Assembly: GCF_003259745.1 (NCBI RefSeq)
Contig: NZ_QLMC01000004.1
Location: forward strand, 372,001-436,000
Direction of reading: 5' to 3'
Origin: Larkinella arboricola
Lineage (GTDB): Bacteria > Bacteroidota > Bacteroidia > Cytophagales > Spirosomataceae
DNA length: 64,000 nt
Position numbers and translations under genes: made by a program. Of the stretch, positions 1 to 7,819 are shown piece after piece (position 1 is the stretch's first letter; each line of letters starts with the position of its first letter). A model generated the notes under the pieces. That model made no database searches and had not been told where the DNA came from. It saw only the letters and a program-made list of their open reading frames with translations.

Positions 1-4
1 TAAG

Positions 5-487
5 ATGGATAGTCAGGTGAATGCCCTTTTCGATGCCGCCAGGACCGGCGACGTTGCCCTGCTGAACGAATTGATTGCTGCGGGTGTGGACATCAACAGC
101 CGGGATGCGAGGGGCTACACTCCGCTCATCCTGGCTGCTTATAATGAGCAGTTGGAAGCAACCCGGGTTTTGCTCGAAGCCGGTGCCGATGTGAATGCCG
201 GTGACGCGGGCGGAAACACGGCCCTGATGGGTGTTTGTTTCAAAGGCTATGCGCCGATTGCTGAACTGCTCATTGCCCACGGAGCGGACCTGAATCTGCA
301 ACACGGGAATGGCGGTACGGCCCTGATGTTTGCCACCATGTTTGGCCGGAACAAGCTGGTAAAACTGGTGATGGACCACGGGGCTAATCCCACACTGCGG
401 GAAAACCGTGGCCTGACGGCTATGGATCTGGCGATTCAGCAGGGAAATGTGGAAGCCGCCGAAATTCTGGAAGCTTATCACCAATAA
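5..487 (+). CDS. Ankyrin-repeat protein
   Basis: A 160-residue protein made almost wholly of ankyrin repeats, the helix-loop-helix modules that mediate protein-protein contacts. About five repeats can be read, near residues 4-33, 37-66, 70-99, 103-132 and 136-159, with the usual TPL/TAL turns and GAD/GAN loops. There is no signal peptide or membrane segment, so it should be cytoplasmic. The reading frame is still open at the window edge (AAG precedes the ATG), so a longer protein starting upstream cannot be excluded. The hairpin at 529-561 separates it from the convergent hydrolase gene. Small ankyrin proteins sometimes accompany catalase genes, but the upstream neighbour is outside the window. 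The fold is clear; the partner and role are unknown. Confidence 0.85.
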   Translation: MDSQVNALFDAARTGDVALLNELIAAGVDINSRDARGYTPLILAAYNEQLEATRVLLEAGADVNAGDAGGNTALMGVCFKGYAPIAELLIAHGADLNLQHGNGGTALMFATMFGRNKLVKLVMDHGANPTLRENRGLTAMDLAIQQGNVEAAEILEAYHQ

Positions 488-528
488 AGATGACCCGACT
501 GGCGGGAACCAGAATTTACATACTAGGT

Positions 529-561
529 ACAGGGGCATTACCGGTAAGGTGATGCCCCTGT
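529..561. terminator. Convergent (bidirectional) terminator hairpin
   Basis: Arms 529-542 and 548-561 form a 14-bp stem with one T.G wobble around a five-base loop. It lies between the stops of two convergent genes and overlaps the last bases before the hydrolase stop codon. There is a modest T-run on the + side. Confidence 0.7.
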
Positions 562-1362
562 TTATTTACGGGCAAGCACCTTATCAATTACTTCCGTCAG
601 CGTCTGATTAAACCGGTCGGGGTCCTCAATCATCGGATAATGACAGGTACTCGGAACGTGGAAAATTTCGTGATCGACCGTCAGATACCGTTGTAGCGGT
701 TCTTCATTAAACGGTAGATAATCCGCATTGATGACGTAAAATTTGAATTTCAGTTGTTGAAGCAGTTCACGCTCCCGCTGGTAATAGTTGAAAACCTGCG
801 CGATGATGGGGCGGCCCATCGGTGGGTAAGCAGTGCGGTAATCGGTGGCCACCCTTCTGGCAACGGGTTCGGGCGTTTGCGGGGTGAGAAGGGCCAGATA
901 AGCGTACTGTTCACTGGTATTTTCAAAATCCGTTTTCAGATTCTCTACGAGGGCTTCGGCCTGCTCCTGATACTCGTCGGGCAGGGGTGTACCGGCATTC
1001 TTGAACATATCGACAACGATAAAGCCGATGATGGGTTCGGGGTAAGCCACAGCCGCTTCCAGCGTGGCACAGGCCCCCATCGAATGCCCAATCAGAATGA
1101 CGTTTTGCAACTCCAATTCCCGGATGAGCGTCACCACATCCTGTCCAAAACCCTCCACCGACCAATGCGCCCGGTCGCGACCCGACTCTCCGTGACCCGG
1201 TAAGTCCAGCGTAACCACTTGAAAGTCTGGGCTGAAAAAAGCCACCTGATTGTCCCAATACGTCTGGTTGATAAACGCCCCGTGCACAAACAGCAGTGTA
1301 GTGTTACCTTTACCTTCCAACCGGTAGCGAATTGTTGTTCCGTCGCGCTGGATTTCTTTCAT
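562..1362 (-). CDS. Alpha/beta hydrolase
   Basis: A 266-residue cytoplasmic alpha/beta-hydrolase fold enzyme, probably an esterase or related hydrolase. The oxyanion-hole HG motif is at residues 27-28 (VHGAF), the nucleophile elbow GHSMG places Ser94, and His241 in the late CHYPM stretch is the likely catalytic histidine. The turn LPGHGES near residues 54-60 is typical of the family. Length is normal and no signal peptide is present. The substrate cannot be read from the sequence. It stands alone, convergent with the ankyrin gene and followed upstream by another minus-strand gene about 75 bases away. Confidence 0.85.
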   Translation of the reverse strand: MKEIQRDGTTIRYRLEGKGNTTLLFVHGAFINQTYWDNQVAFFSPDFQVVTLDLPGHGESGRDRAHWSVEGFGQDVVTLIRELELQNVILIGHSMGACATLEAAVAYPEPIIGFIVVDMFKNAGTPLPDEYQEQAEALVENLKTDFENTSEQYAYLALLTPQTPEPVARRVATDYRTAYPPMGRPIIAQVFNYYQRERELLQQLKFKFYVINADYLPFNEEPLQRYLTVDHEIFHVPSTCHYPMIEDPDRFNQTLTEVIDKVLARK

Positions 1363-1436
1363 CAGAAACGGTTTTGGTTAGATTTTAAAAGCAGAGTTGA
1401 GCTGAAATACCGACCCGTCAAAATTCCGCTGAACCC

Positions 1437-2399
1437 TTACTTGTCGAGCGTATAAAATTCGTACATGATTTTCCAGGTGAACTCCTTGCCCGGCTCCACG
1501 TTCACCGCAATAAACGGTTCGGGCGACAGGTTTTTCGGGTTTGACCAGAAAGCCAGTTTCGACAGGGGCCGGTCGGCGCGAATCCGGACGCCCGCGCCGG
1601 TTTTGGTGTTTTCCACCTTAATGTCGTAATCGCTGGCGTTGGGTCCGTAGCCCTCAATCAGCGTGTAGATGCTTTCCCGGTTTTGCAGCGGACGCAGAAA
1701 GCGCAATTCCCGGGTGTTGCTGGCCAGAATATCCTTCAAATCATCGGTCGGTTTGATGGCAAACGGAAACTGTACCCGGAAATCCGGACCCGACGGCTGT
1801 TCGTCGATCACCAGAAAGTTGTGGTTGTACACGGCGGTTTCGATCTTTTGCTTTCCGGTGTTTTTCAGCCGGTGTTCCAGCACCAGTTCGGGCTTGCCTT
1901 TGGTGAGCTTAACGGTTTTTTCGTACTCATACGAATACCCGGCGGCATCCTTCAGAACGTGCGTAAACCGCACCTGATCGCCTTTTTTCTGCACCGACCA
2001 CTTGCCGCTATCCACGTGTTTATATGGAGCCACAAACTTATAGGGGCCGTTATCAATTTTCTGAAGGCTGCCCACACCGATCTTGACAAACAACTCACCC
2101 GGTTTGGCCTGATCGTAACCGATGGGGTCAAAGGCTTCAACCGGACCAATGATGGCGTCGTGCAGATACGGGTCGTATTGCTGAAACCATTTGCCAAAAT
2201 ACGTATGGCCTTTGTACTCCAGATTCGCAATAACCCCGGCCCAATCGAAGCGCGTACCCCGGTAGTAACCGTTTTCTGTATCGGGTAAATAAAGCGTTGC
2301 TTTCACCGAGTCGTTGGAAATCTGCGCTTGCGGAATGTCAACGAGGGTGGCCGCAATCAGGGAAGAAGCCAGCAGCAGGCCAGACAGGTATTTTATCAT
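1437..2399 (-). CDS. Secreted protein, galactose-mutarotase-like
   Basis: A 320-residue protein beginning with a hydrophobic signal peptide (about residues 1-25, ending near AQA/Q). The rest is beta-rich, with alternating strands, paired aromatic residues and a central stretch KGKPELVLEHRLKNTG that recalls the beta-sandwich of aldose-1-epimerase/galactose-mutarotase-like proteins, which handle sugar substrates in the periplasm. No catalytic residues could be assigned with confidence. It should be exported. The next gene on the same strand (M3 peptidase) ends 62 bases upstream of its start, so co-transcription is possible. The family assignment is an inference from overall character. Confidence 0.6.
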   Translation of the reverse strand: MIKYLSGLLLASSLIAATLVDIPQAQISNDSVKATLYLPDTENGYYRGTRFDWAGVIANLEYKGHTYFGKWFQQYDPYLHDAIIGPVEAFDPIGYDQAKPGELFVKIGVGSLQKIDNGPYKFVAPYKHVDSGKWSVQKKGDQVRFTHVLKDAAGYSYEYEKTVKLTKGKPELVLEHRLKNTGKQKIETAVYNHNFLVIDEQPSGPDFRVQFPFAIKPTDDLKDILASNTRELRFLRPLQNRESIYTLIEGYGPNASDYDIKVENTKTGAGVRIRADRPLSKLAFWSNPKNLSPEPFIAVNVEPGKEFTWKIMYEFYTLDK

Positions 2400-2461
2400 C
2401 GTCGTACCAAGGGACTAACGTCCGTGTTTTCTATGAGTTATGAGTTTGGGAATGCTATACG

Positions 2462-4597
2462 CTATAAAGCCTTGATCAACCCCCGACGCCGGAGCAGCGG
2501 TTTGATGTCCGGTTCGGCACCCCGGAAGTTTTTGTAGAGCGTCATCGGTTCGTCGGTGCCCCCGCGTTCGAGTACGTTTTTCCGGAACGACTGCGCCGAT
2601 TTCGGGTCGAACAGCCCTTTCTGCTTGAACACCTCAAAGGCGTCGGCATCCAGCACCGCCGACCAGATGTAACTGTAGTAGCCCGCCGAGTAACCACCCG
2701 CAAAAATGTGCTGGAAGTACGTGCTCCGGTACCGCGGAGGAATCTGCGGAATCAGGCCAATTTTGTCCATCGACTGTTTTTCAAACGCCAGCACGTCGGT
2801 GGGCGTCTGGTCGGGTTTGAGCGTGTGGTAATCCATATCAAGCAGCGAAGCGGCCAGGTATTCGGTCGTGGCAAACCCCTGGTTGAACAGGCTGCTTTTG
2901 TTGATTTTATCGATCAGCGCATCCGGAATTACTTCGCCGGTTTTGTAGTGTTTGGCGTACAGTTTCAGCATCTGCGCTTCCTCCGACCAGTTTTCCATGA
3001 TCTGCGAGGGCAGTTCCACAAAGTCGCGCGGTACCGACGTTCCCGACAGGCTACCGTAGGTAACATTAGAGAGCAGACCGTGCAGGGCGTGACCAAATTC
3101 GTGGAAGAACGTACGGGTTTCGTCCAGACTGAGCAGGGCGGGGGCATCACCGGCCGGGCGCGAGAAGTTGCAGACAATCGACACCACCGGCGTTATTTTC
3201 TTGCCGTTCTGTACTTCCTGCCGCCGGAAGCTGGTCATCCAGGCACCCCCGCGTTTGCTCGCCCGTGGGTGGAAATCCATGTAAAAAATGCCCACATGTC
3301 GTCCATCCGCTTCCTTGACCTCATAAGCCAGCACTTCCTCGTGATACACCGGCAAATCTTTCCGGAGTTCGAAGCGCAGACCGTACAGCCGGTTGGTGAG
3401 CATGAAAATACCGTTCCGCACGTTGTCGAGCGAAAAATAGGGTTTGAGTTCTTCGGCGTTCAGGGCGTATTTTTCCTTGCGGAGCTTTTCGGCATAATAC
3501 CGCCAGTCCCAGCTTTCTAACGTTTCGTTTTTACCGTCTTTGTCCATCAGGGCCTGCAACTCGGCGGCTTCCTGTTTGGTAACCGGCACCGTGGCCGCCC
3601 AGAGCTGGTTGAGCAACTCACTTACTTTGGCCGGGGTCTGCGCCATGCTTTCTTCCAGGATGTACGCGGCATGGTTTTCGTAGCCCAGCAACTGCGCTTT
3701 TTCGGCCCGTAGCTTCACCATCCGGGCCATGATTTCCTTGTTATCGCGCTCGTCGTTGTGGTTGCCGCGTTCGAGGTAGGCTTTGAAAATCTGCTCACGG
3801 AGTGCCCGGTTGTCGGCATACTCCAGAAACGGCATGATGCTCGGGTTTTGCAGCGTAAATACCCACTTCCGACCCGTCGGCCCGTCGGCCAGATTGCGCT
3901 TTTTCGCTTCGTCGGCGGCTGCGCTCACCAGGGCGGCTGGCAAACCGCTAAGATCTTCCGGTTTGTCGATTACCAGGGTATAGGCGTTGTTTTCGGCCAG
4001 CAGGTTTTGTCCAAATTTCAGGGTCAGTACCGACAGCTCTTCGTTAATTTTCCGCAGACGATCCTGCTTTTCGGGCGTCAGCGCGGCACCACCCCGTACG
4101 AAACTCTTATACGTTTTCTCGAGCAGGCGTTGCTGTTCGCCGGTTAGCTTCAGTTTGTTACGCTGGTCGTATACGGCTTTGACCCGTTTGAACAGCGCCG
4201 GGTTTAGCGAAATATCGTCGCCATTTTTTGCCAGTTTGGGAGCAACAGACTGCGCAATTTTCTGAAGAGCCTCGCTGGTGTTGGCGTTGTTAAGGTTGAA
4301 AAATACCGTACTGACCCGGCTGAGCAGATCGCCACTGGCTTCCAGGGCTTCAATGGTGTTGGCAAAAGTCGGGGCCTGCGTCTGGCCGGTAATCTTCGCA
4401 ATTTCAGCCGCCTGTTGTTTAATGCCTTCGTCAAAAGCCGGTTCGTAGTGTTCGGGTTTAATTTTTTCAAAGTCCGGTACGCCAAACGGGGTAGTGTAGG
4501 CGCTGAAAAAAGGATTGTTCGCCGTCGGTTGCCCGTTTGCTGCTGCGAAAGCCGTCAGAAACATAGTTGTTGCCAGAAAAATATGCGTCACTTTCAT
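2462..4597 (-). CDS. M3-family zinc oligopeptidase (dipeptidyl carboxypeptidase type)
   Basis: A 711-residue exported zinc metallopeptidase of family M3, which trims short peptides in the periplasm. The zinc motif HEFGH gives His499, Glu500 and His503, and the family-specific third ligand is Glu528 in the DFVELPSQ stretch. Length matches Dcp/oligopeptidase A enzymes. The start at 4597 is chosen because it begins a typical signal peptide (MKVTHIF, cleavage near ANGQ); an upstream in-frame extension of 19 residues looks non-coding. A Bacteroidota promoter-like sequence lies 27 bases upstream. Dcp-type specificity is more likely than thimet type, judging from the secreted Bacteroidota relatives I know, but is not proven. 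Confidence 0.92.
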   Translation of the reverse strand: MKVTHIFLATTMFLTAFAAANGQPTANNPFFSAYTTPFGVPDFEKIKPEHYEPAFDEGIKQQAAEIAKITGQTQAPTFANTIEALEASGDLLSRVSTVFFNLNNANTSEALQKIAQSVAPKLAKNGDDISLNPALFKRVKAVYDQRNKLKLTGEQQRLLEKTYKSFVRGGAALTPEKQDRLRKINEELSVLTLKFGQNLLAENNAYTLVIDKPEDLSGLPAALVSAAADEAKKRNLADGPTGRKWVFTLQNPSIMPFLEYADNRALREQIFKAYLERGNHNDERDNKEIMARMVKLRAEKAQLLGYENHAAYILEESMAQTPAKVSELLNQLWAATVPVTKQEAAELQALMDKDGKNETLESWDWRYYAEKLRKEKYALNAEELKPYFSLDNVRNGIFMLTNRLYGLRFELRKDLPVYHEEVLAYEVKEADGRHVGIFYMDFHPRASKRGGAWMTSFRRQEVQNGKKITPVVSIVCNFSRPAGDAPALLSLDETRTFFHEFGHALHGLLSNVTYGSLSGTSVPRDFVELPSQIMENWSEEAQMLKLYAKHYKTGEVIPDALIDKINKSSLFNQGFATTEYLAASLLDMDYHTLKPDQTPTDVLAFEKQSMDKIGLIPQIPPRYRSTYFQHIFAGGYSAGYYSYIWSAVLDADAFEVFKQKGLFDPKSAQSFRKNVLERGGTDEPMTLYKNFRGAEPDIKPLLRRRGLIKAL

Positions 4598-4623
4598 AAA
4601 CGAACGCGTTGGTTGGGGTAATT

Positions 4624-4655
4624 CAAAACTACAGAATCGAATGGCGAAAGGCAAA
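4624..4655 (-). promoter_or_regulatory. Promoter-like motif for the M3 peptidase gene
   Basis: On the minus strand a TAGTTTTG element (4624-4631) fits the Bacteroidota -7 consensus TAnnTTTG, with TTTG/TTG-like bases about 20 bases upstream (near 4652-4659). It sits 27 bases before the chosen start of the M3 peptidase. Confidence 0.5.
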
Positions 4656-4728
4656 CAAAGCCTTGTCGGGTTTAGACGCGGGATGGGCTACTTCATCCCG
4701 GATTTTGGCGACTTCAGTATACAGTTAA

Positions 4729-4760
4729 TTGAATACCAGCTGAATGGCTGGTTATCTTTG
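4729..4760 (+). promoter_or_regulatory. Promoter-like motif, plus strand
   Basis: TATCTTTG at 4753-4760 matches the Bacteroidota -7 element and a TTG lies 21 bases upstream (4729-4731). A transcript from here would begin near 4766, just before the 13-bp inverted repeat, and would give the 5060 gene a leader of about 290 bases. Confidence 0.5.
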
Positions 4761-4786
4761 TAATGTACAAAGCGGATTGAGTTGGG

Positions 4787-4847
4787 CGCTGTACTCCGTA
4801 AACTAGTTGCCCAGAAAAAAAGTCTACCACTTTCACGGAGTACAGCG
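4787..4847. repeat. 13-bp perfect inverted repeat
   Basis: Arms CGCTGTACTCCGT (4787-4799) and ACGGAGTACAGCG (4835-4847) are exact reverse complements separated by 35 bases. The length and exactness are well beyond chance for one intergenic region. It could be a transcript stem or a protein-binding site; it has no T-run, so it is not a classical terminator. Confidence 0.75.
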
Positions 4848-5059
4848 TCCGGGTACGCAAGCCGTAGAATTTTGTCCGCCAGTGAACAGTAAATGTCCGT
4901 AAGCGTACAGTTGATATAGCTGGCTTGGTTGTTAAAATTCTGTTTATAAGCATGTTATCTAACTGGCACGGCATTTGAATTCTTACTAAACGAATTTGTA
5001 AACAACACTTTTGAACATAATTAATAACAAACAACAACAAATACTAACTACGAAACGCC

Positions 5060-5446
5060 ATGTTAAATCTGCTGAGTAACCTGATCTGTACCGCTCTGTT
5101 GAGCGTCCCTACCAATGGTGAAACCACGGCTCCCAAGGCGCTGTCCTTCGGTGCGAGTGCGTATGTAACTTCGCAAAATCATATTCGGGTAGCCGTTGAA
5201 AAGTCGGCTCCTGCGTCGGTGGTGTTGCTGCTGCGGAACAGCAAAAAACAAATCATTTTTCGGGAAACGATCTCGAAAAAAGAACTGAAATACGCGGCCA
5301 GACTGGATGTGCAAAATCTGGAAGACGGTGCGTATGAACTGGAATTCAAGTCGGCCGAGGGCGCTATCCGGAAGCAGGTGAATCTGGTCACCAAACCGGT
5401 CACCACGCCAACCCGGATGGTTGTCATGAACGCTCCCGCGGAATAA
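5060..5446 (+). CDS. Small exported protein of unknown function
   Basis: A 128-residue protein with a short hydrophobic N-terminus (possible signal peptide, residues 1-20) and a C-terminal beta-sandwich-like half (about residues 38-110). That half has the rhythm of type IX secretion C-terminal domains: a strand VVLLLRN, a basic turn, then LEDGAYELEF and a final VNLV strand. It lacks the usual PNP start of a T9SS signal and stands alone, so it may be a free-standing relative of that fold. The long possible leader upstream and strong terminator downstream indicate a single-gene transcript. The function is not known. Confidence 0.7.
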   Translation: MLNLLSNLICTALLSVPTNGETTAPKALSFGASAYVTSQNHIRVAVEKSAPASVVLLLRNSKKQIIFRETISKKELKYAARLDVQNLEDGAYELEFKSAEGAIRKQVNLVTKPVTTPTRMVVMNAPAE

Positions 5447-5468
5447 TTGAAAAGTTTTTAAACTGAAA

Positions 5469-5495
5469 AACCACCTCTGTTACGCGGAGGTGGTT
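5469..5495 (+). terminator. Rho-independent terminator
   Basis: Stem AACCACCTC (5469-5477) with GAGGTGGTT (5487-5495), nine-base loop and a following run of T. It ends the transcript of the small exported-protein gene. Confidence 0.9.
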
Positions 5496-5735
5496 TTTTG
5501 TTTTTTGCCGAAATGGCTCTTGTCGGTGTGGATAATTAGTAAGACCGTGAGAATGAGGTTAGATATCTTACCTGAAGTTCCGGTTAGGCCGGAAACTTAT
5601 TCATTATGTATCTGTTGTTTTTAGGTATGACGCCCGGTAAGTAAAAAAGGTTGGAACGGTTTTCGAAAATATTCTCTTTACTTCGCGGTACGTCGGGCAA
5701 AACCGGCAACGGCCCCGACTTGAACGTGCACCATC

Positions 5736-6968
5736 ATGAAATTTGAAGATTATCGTATTGCCCCCCAAATCAAGCGGAACCTGGAAGGTTTAGGTTTTAA
5801 AAAGCCGACCGATATTCAGTACAAGTCGATACCGCCGATTCTGAAAGGGGAGGATGTGCTGGCGATTGCGCAAACCGGCACGGGAAAAACCGCGGCTTTT
5901 GCCATTCCGGTGGTGAGTATTCTTTCTGAACGTAAAATGGCCCGGAGCATCGAAGGGATCAAGTGCCTGGTGATGGTGCCAACGCGGGAACTGGCCATTC
6001 AGATTACGAGCGTGTTTGAAAAAATTGCCCGTTATACAAACCTGAAAGTATTTTCGGTGTTCGGTGGAGTGGAGCAGGGGCCGCAGATTGCCCGACTGGA
6101 AAACGGTATTGATATTTTGATTGCCACGCCGGGCCGGATGTTCGATCTGGTCAGCCAGGGTTATATCCGGCTGCAACGGGTTGAAATTCTGATTCTGGAC
6201 GAAGCCGATCACATGCTCGATCTGGGTTTTATCAAGGACATTCAGGACCTGATGAAATTTTTACCCCGGAAGCGGCAAACACTGTTTTTTTCGGCGACGA
6301 TTAACGAAAAAATCAAGAAGCTGGCGTACTCGCTGGTACACAACGCCATCCGGATTCAGATTTCGCCCAACGATCCGGTGGCCAGAAACATCGACCATTC
6401 CGTGGCTTTCGTCGGCATGGACGACAAACGGTTTTTCCTGGAACGGCTTATCCGCGAGCATCCCGACAGCAAAATTCTGGTGTTTGTCCGGACCAAGGTG
6501 CGGGCTGAGCGGGTGATGAAAGCCCTGGAGCGCGTGAACATTTCGAGCCAGACGATTCACGGCGACAAGGAGCAGAAAGACCGCTTGCAGGTCCTGAATC
6601 AGTTTCGGGACGGTTCGGTTAAAGTGTTGATTGCTACAGATGTAAGTGCGAGAGGTATTGATATTGCGAATGTAGATTACGTGGTCAACTACGACCTGCC
6701 GGAGCAACCTGAAAACTACGTTCACCGCGTTGGGCGGACGGGGCGCGGTACGCAGAAAGGTCAGGCGTTTTCGTTTTGCAGTCCGGAGGAAAAGCCAATT
6801 CTATCCGAAATTGAAAAATACCTGACGAAGCCCATCAGAGTAGTTAATATCGATAACGACACCTACGAAGAAACCGTCGCTACCAGCGACGCAGCCCAGT
6901 TTGACCTGAAGGCGCTGCTGAAAGAAGCGGAGGAGTTTGAACTGGGGCGGAAGAAGCGGAAGAAGTAA
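5736..6968 (+). CDS. DEAD-box ATP-dependent RNA helicase (RhlE-like)
   Basis: A 410-residue cytoplasmic RNA helicase with the full DEAD-box motif set: Q motif around Phe21-Gln28, Walker A AQTGTGKT (45-52), PTRELA (82-87), TPGR (131-134), DEAD (155-158), SAT (186-188), ARGIDI (305-310) and HRVGRTGR (330-337). The C-terminal tail is short and basic (ending KKRKK), as in RhlE-type proteins that remodel rRNA or mRNA structure, and has no extra RNA-binding domain such as that of DbpA. It stands alone and is followed by a strong hairpin shared with the convergent hsp20 gene. Confidence 0.95.
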   Translation: MKFEDYRIAPQIKRNLEGLGFKKPTDIQYKSIPPILKGEDVLAIAQTGTGKTAAFAIPVVSILSERKMARSIEGIKCLVMVPTRELAIQITSVFEKIARYTNLKVFSVFGGVEQGPQIARLENGIDILIATPGRMFDLVSQGYIRLQRVEILILDEADHMLDLGFIKDIQDLMKFLPRKRQTLFFSATINEKIKKLAYSLVHNAIRIQISPNDPVARNIDHSVAFVGMDDKRFFLERLIREHPDSKILVFVRTKVRAERVMKALERVNISSQTIHGDKEQKDRLQVLNQFRDGSVKVLIATDVSARGIDIANVDYVVNYDLPEQPENYVHRVGRTGRGTQKGQAFSFCSPEEKPILSEIEKYLTKPIRVVNIDNDTYEETVATSDAAQFDLKALLKEAEEFELGRKKRKK

Positions 6969-7079
6969 GAGATTAGCCGGATTCGGCGTAAGCGCAGAAG
7001 GGTGGACGCGAAATAAAAAAGCGCGGATTATTTCAATCCAAACCGTTGTTGAACGCATACTGAAAGGACCATCGATAGC

Positions 7080-7113
7080 TTTCACCAACCGGGGAACTAC
7101 CCGGTTGGTGAAA
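7080..7113. terminator. Convergent terminator hairpin
   Basis: A 14-bp perfect stem (7080-7093 with 7100-7113) around a six-base loop, between the helicase gene and the convergent hsp20 gene. Long exact stem, but no long T-run on either side. Confidence 0.7.
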
Positions 7114-7128
7114 CTCTTCTGAACTTCC

Positions 7129-7590
7129 TTATGAAATCTGAATCTGGGTCGGAGCTTTTTGCTTGGCTTCTTCTTTTTTGGGAAGCACGATGTGCAGAAT
7201 ACCGTCGGTATAGCGCGCTTCTATCTGCTGCTGATCACAGGTTTCCGGCAACCAAAATGAACGGGAGAAGGCGTGGTAACTGAATTCCCGTTTGGTATAC
7301 TGACCGTTCTGGTCTTTTTCTTCGTTCTGGTAATGCTGTTGCGAAGACACCGTTAGTTTGCCGTTGTCGAGCGTCAGGTTGAAGTCTTCTTTCCGCATTC
7401 CCGGTGCTGCTAACTCGATGGAATACCGGTCGGCATCTTCTTTAATATTCACCGCCGGTACGGTAGCACCTACCCGTGACCGGGTTACGCCCGGCCAGTT
7501 GAAGTTAAACAATTCGTCCATGTCTCTGCCCATGAATTCATCCAGCAGAGAGGGGCGATTCCCGTTTCCATTGAATTTAACCAGTGACAT
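7129..7590 (-). CDS. Hsp20/alpha-crystallin small heat-shock protein
   Basis: A 153-residue ATP-independent holdase chaperone. The alpha-crystallin domain spans about residues 45-145: it opens with VPAVNIKEDADRYSIEL, contains the AAPGMRKEDFNL turn, and includes the FSRSFWLPE edge strand and the YTDGILHIVLPKKE conserved end. The short N-terminal arm and a C-terminal IQI tail (an I-X-I oligomer contact) are as expected. It is cytoplasmic. The short Hsp70-like gene lies next on the same strand, with its own 229-base gap, so a shared stress role is possible but not shown. Confidence 0.95.
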   Translation of the reverse strand: MSLVKFNGNGNRPSLLDEFMGRDMDELFNFNWPGVTRSRVGATVPAVNIKEDADRYSIELAAPGMRKEDFNLTLDNGKLTVSSQQHYQNEEKDQNGQYTKREFSYHAFSRSFWLPETCDQQQIEARYTDGILHIVLPKKEEAKQKAPTQIQIS

Positions 7591-7819
7591 TGTTCTTTAA
7601 GGTTTAAAGTGAAACATGAAACGTTTTCACTCCTCATTTAAACAACTCGAATGCCAATTTTAAATATCTGGCAGGCACATTTTATAATTGTGACAATGTG
7701 TCATTTTGAGCTGTAAATATGTCAGCAGAGAGGGGCTTTTATGGATAGTTTTGTCAGCGTTAGCCGATTAGATAATGCTTCTGGTTATAGAAAGTTAAGT
7801 TGGCCGTAAAGTGTCTTTC

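Larger units (their letters stand above)
4598..5059. other. 462-base non-coding region with inverted repeats
   Basis: No credible gene was found here. It holds divergent promoter-like motifs for the M3 peptidase (minus) and for a plus-strand transcript, a 7-bp hairpin at 4679-4685/4694-4700, and a perfect 13-bp inverted repeat with arms 4787-4799 and 4835-4847. The right half is AT-rich and leads into the small gene at 5060. A structured leader or small RNA is possible. Confidence 0.5.
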
